This document shows, in pieces, positions 61,420-64,000 of a stretch of 64,000 nucleotides of DNA; positions within the stretch are counted from its first letter, which is position 1, and every line of letters starts with the position of its first letter. The stretch is from Ignavibacteria bacterium. GTDB lineage: Bacteria > Bacteroidota > Ignavibacteria > Tepidaquicellales > Tepidaquicellaceae. The notes under the pieces were generated by a model. It saw only the letters and a program-made list of their open reading frames with translations. It searched no databases and was not told the DNA's origin. The stretch lies in contig JAIBBK010000004.1 of NCBI GenBank assembly GCA_019694675.1, positions 1 to 64,000 of the forward strand, in the 5' to 3' direction. Both the position numbers and the translations under genes were made by a program.

Positions 61420-62823
61420 CTACTTTAAATGGAGAATTTTCAAGATTGAAGGACTTGTTCGCCATATATCAGCTATTCTCAAGGCAACGAAGTAAACCCC
61501 GGATGGCCACAAATCGCTTCTTATGGATACCTCATGGAGGTCGTTGACACTTTTTGCTGTGTGAGTTACAAAGATTCGTTTCCCGCATGCATCAAAGACT
61601 TCAAGAGAAAAAGGAGAATTTCCCGCGTTTTTAAAACTGACTGTTGTGTTGTTATTGAATGGATTGGGATAAGCAGATATTGAGTTGCTGCCGTTTACAG
61701 TTTGGTCTAAGATATTAGTTGTGAGAGATGGCGCATACCCATTACTGTCTGTTTTCACAACAAACATGTTAAACTCGCCAAATCTTACCGGAGGACTAAC
61801 AATACCGGAACATGCATATCCATTATCTGCGCACGATATGATCATGTTAAAATATGTTCCTCTATGAATTTCCCTGACGGGATAGTATCTGACCCAGCTT
61901 ATAATGCCATTCTCATTAACCTTGATGAGAGTACCGTTATAGCGTTCAACTCCGTACACACTGCTGAAACCGCAAACAAATATGCATCCTTTATCAAACA
62001 ATAAGTTCTCGAAGTATGTAAATCTCGATTCTATTGCCAAGACAGAATTCCATTGCAATACTGAATTTGAATCTGTCTTTATCAGGCGGGCGCTTTCAAA
62101 ATTGATTTGCTCAAGGAAGTACATACTTCCTGAGTTACTGTCAGCCGTCACATAAGTACCCAATCCGCACTCCAATCTCTTAATGGAATCCCCCTCATTA
62201 TTAATTATTACAGGCTGACCTCCTGAGATAAGAATTCTGCCTGATCCCATGCTATGAAATCTCGGTACTTCTTTGAAGCAAGATCCGACCGGAATCTTTC
62301 GGAAGTCAGATGTATCCCCATCATTATTAATTGAGAAAAGAAGATAGTCCTTGTCATTGGGAACAAATGAATTGCCCACAACGCCCAAACAAAGCGCAGT
62401 TCCTGACTCAGACAGCAATACATCCGTAATTGAGTTGTCCATTCCCTTTCCCAGTTTCAACTTCCAAAGTGAATTTCCAGTGCCGTCAATTCTTTGAATA
62501 AAGCCATCCTTCAGTCTGCCTTCAGTGCCTCGCGCAAATCCAGTTAGAAGAAGACTATTGTCTTCAAGGGCAACGACATTGTAAGGAGCCCCATCATCAT
62601 ACTGCCTTGTCCACAATATACCTCCATTGGGTCCCAGTTTTAGGACAACGTACCTGTAGTGAGGAAGTGCACTTGTCAATAAATAGCAACTATCCGGTGT
62701 CTGTTCAATATAGACATCCTGAATATCCCACCCGAATGAGAATTCCCGAGTCCAGGTAATCGGCTGCGCTGTGAGGGTAATTGAGGCAAGAAGAAGAATG
62801 ATATGTGCAAGCAATACTTTCAT
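61420..62823 (-). CDS. T9SS cargo with propeller-like N-part
   Basis: 467 residues; AGGAT upstream of the ATG. Signal peptide LLAHIILLLASITLTAQ. Residues ~20-370 contain repeated units of the type VLKLGPNGGILWTRQYDDG, FIQRIDGTGNSLWKLKLG and LIKVNENGIISWVRYYP, i.e. a PQQ/SBBP-like propeller of about six to seven blades. The C-terminus is a divergent T9SS type A domain (AYPNPFNNNTTVSF, VFDACGKRI, SGVYFVALR, ending ILKILHLK). Only 6 bp separate it from the beta-helix gene, so they are probably co-transcribed. Confidence 0.85.
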   Translation of the reverse strand: MKVLLAHIILLLASITLTAQPITWTREFSFGWDIQDVYIEQTPDSCYLLTSALPHYRYVVLKLGPNGGILWTRQYDDGAPYNVVALEDNSLLLTGFARGTEGRLKDGFIQRIDGTGNSLWKLKLGKGMDNSITDVLLSESGTALCLGVVGNSFVPNDKDYLLFSINNDGDTSDFRKIPVGSCFKEVPRFHSMGSGRILISGGQPVIINNEGDSIKRLECGLGTYVTADSNSGSMYFLEQINFESARLIKTDSNSVLQWNSVLAIESRFTYFENLLFDKGCIFVCGFSSVYGVERYNGTLIKVNENGIISWVRYYPVREIHRGTYFNMIISCADNGYACSGIVSPPVRFGEFNMFVVKTDSNGYAPSLTTNILDQTVNGSNSISAYPNPFNNNTTVSFKNAGNSPFSLEVFDACGKRIFVTHTAKSVNDLHEVSIRSDLWPSGVYFVALRIADIWRTSPSILKILHLK

Positions 62824-62967
62824 AACATCATCCTTAAGTTAGTGTAAATTGCTCTGATCGGCGGCCAATTGAAATGCAAAAGAAAGTCCAAAAAGACAAG
62901 GTGTACATTAGTTCGTCTGAATTCAAATCTGTAGTACATGTGATCGCACAGTTCAATGCAGCTCAGT

Positions 62968-63065
62968 TCACTTCATTACAACCAACTTCTACACTTCAAC
63001 AAACTCTACCGCATTCATGTGATTCGACCAGTTCTTTTGCCGGGCAGGCGGACTCACCACAAGTC
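62968..63065 (-). pseudogene. Decayed copy of a sorting-domain 3' end
   Basis: Aligns over its full length to the end of the downstream cargo gene (~63142-63238): cttcatt/cttcag ... aacttct ... acaaactc ... attcatgtgattcgacc/attcatgtggttcgacc ... gccgggcaggcgg(a/g)ctcaccacaagtc. The frame is not maintained. The rest of the intergenic region 62824-63140 holds a degenerate palindrome (~63097-63125) and nothing else recognisable. Confidence 0.6.
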
Positions 63066-63140
63066 GGTAAGAGAGGGTGCCGCTGGCATGATCTGCCGCT
63101 ATTCATCCACGGATGAATCAGTGGGCTGGATGTGTTTGCA

Positions 63141-64000
63141 TTACTTCAGCACCGTAAACTTCTTCACTGCTACAAACTCACCTGAATTCATGTGGTTCGA
63201 CCCGTCCTTGTGCCGGGCAGGCGGGCTCACCACAAGTCTATAGAAGTACGCTCCACTCGCAATACCCGCCGCGTTGAATTGTACCTTATAATATCCCGCA
63301 GTCTTCATCTCATGCACAAGTGTTTTCAATTCTCGTCCGAGCATGTCATACACTTTAATTGTTACTATTCCATCACTCGGAAGATCGTAGTTGATCGTTG
63401 TGACAGGATTGAACGGGTTCGGATAGTTTTGCGAGAGACCATACTTGTCCGGAATACCGATGGTGACCGCTTCCGGCAGTTCGAAGTATTCGAAGTTGCC
63501 GTTGAAGTCAATTTGCTTCAGGCGGTAGTTAAACACTCCCGAAGAACCCGGCCTGTCTGTATATGAGTAGCAGGATTGTTCATCTGTTGTTCCGTTTCCT
63601 TTTACACTTCCTGCCTTCTGCCAGACAGCAGAGGAGACTGTCTTCCGCTCAATATCAAATCCCGCATTTGTTATCTCCGCTGATGTTATCCACCTGAGCA
63701 TCACTCTGTCCCCAATCACTTCTGCATCGAATGTTGCAAGTTCTGCAGGCAGAACATAATTGTTCCAGTGATCATCAATGTAAACTCCGTCGAATATTGC
63801 GCCGGGATGATTACCCTCATAGCACTGAAAAAGTGCAAACCTGAATGCCCCGTCAATATCTCCGCTTCCGGCACCTTCAGGTCCTACGTCCGGGTCAGGC
63901 TCGATATATGGAACAGGAGATCTGAATACAAAGAGGCTTACAAGATCATCATTTGTTCCCGCCTGAAATTCATACTTCAGCAGTATGAGATAAGTAACGT
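63141..64000 (-). CDS. T9SS cargo protein (C-terminal part, cut by window edge)
   Basis: The frame is open from the window edge to a stop at 63141; the N-terminus lies outside. Visible: a beta-rich segment (LLKYEFQAGTNDDLVSLFVF ... GAIFDGVYIDDHWNNYVLP), the Fn3-like linker (PAELATFDAEVIG ... YNYRLKQIDFNGNFEYFEL), and a T9SS type A domain (NYPNPFNP, VYDMLGREL, SGAYFYRLVV, ending VKKFTVLK). Between FYRLVV and the last strand about 17 extra residues (SPPARHKDGSNHMNSG) interrupt the domain; the DNA for them is repeated at ~63010-63065. The N-part resembles a CARDB or metallopeptidase-linked region but is too short to name. Confidence 0.85.
   Translation of the reverse strand, partial: VTYLILLKYEFQAGTNDDLVSLFVFRSPVPYIEPDPDVGPEGAGSGDIDGAFRFALFQCYEGNHPGAIFDGVYIDDHWNNYVLPAELATFDAEVIGDRVMLRWITSAEITNAGFDIERKTVSSAVWQKAGSVKGNGTTDEQSCYSYTDRPGSSGVFNYRLKQIDFNGNFEYFELPEAVTIGIPDKYGLSQNYPNPFNPVTTINYDLPSDGIVTIKVYDMLGRELKTLVHEMKTAGYYKVQFNAAGIASGAYFYRLVVSPPARHKDGSNHMNSGEFVAVKKFTVLK

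Overview
The window looks like a chromosome segment from a member of the Bacteroidota/Chlorobiota/Ignavibacteriota group, most probably an Ignavibacteria-like lineage. The main evidence is at least eleven predicted secreted proteins that end in a type IX secretion (T9SS) type A sorting domain of the N-x-P-N-P-F-N-P form. They occur beside three PorV/PorQ-like outer-membrane proteins and an OprP-like porin. Many starts carry a clear Shine-Dalgarno sequence (GGAGG or AGGAG 6-12 bases upstream), which fits Ignavibacteria better than Bacteroidia. The lineage is an inference; no rRNA or other decisive marker is present.

Layout. 1-7141 holds a partial DUF1028 gene, a methyltransferase, an SGNH hydrolase, a secreted protein, the GTPase gene era in a run with a lipoprotein, then a zinc-ribbon protein, a TPR protein and an aldehyde dehydrogenase. 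7743-11300 is a large fibronectin-repeat T9SS cargo gene. At 11440 lies tRNA-Lys(CTT), followed by a terminator and the decayed end of an integrated element (integrase tail plus a degenerate accessory gene). 12697-17542 holds another cargo gene, two membrane proteins (VIT-like and AI-2E-like) and a decayed FG-GAP/dockerin gene. 17866-22338 is the intact relative of that pseudogene, with 14 FG-GAP repeats. 22339-24454 is noncoding and contains a striking 14-copy, 21-bp tandem repeat. 24455-28063 is a restriction-modification island: a PD-(D/E)XK nuclease-like gene, a possible 42-codon coupled ORF, and an MmeI-type fused restriction-methylation enzyme. It ends in an IS3 remnant and a chimeric DUF1670/FG-GAP ORF.

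28790-49726 is surface biology on the minus strand, except for a DUF3943 gene: beta-propeller cargo, an outer-membrane barrel, three PorV/PorQ paralogs enclosing a B12-binding-type radical SAM gene, and five small signal-peptide proteins with a hydrophobic tail that look like one lineage-specific family. 50201-51484 is the OprP-like porin gene, followed by a cluster of palindromic repeats. 51713-64000 is an unbroken minus-strand run of six T9SS cargo genes, the last cut by the window edge.

The cargo genes share interchangeable parts: signal peptide, propeller or beta-helix or Fn3 repeats, an Fn3-like linker, and the sorting domain. Two sorting-domain segments are identical over 248 bp except for one base, and the YCF48-like, FAGT-type and FG-GAP arrays all contain 7 or 14 units. 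Together these point to active recombination that swaps and homogenises modules of exported surface proteins. PorV/PorQ-like proteins are plausible outer-membrane partners for this export, but no core T9SS gene is in the window.
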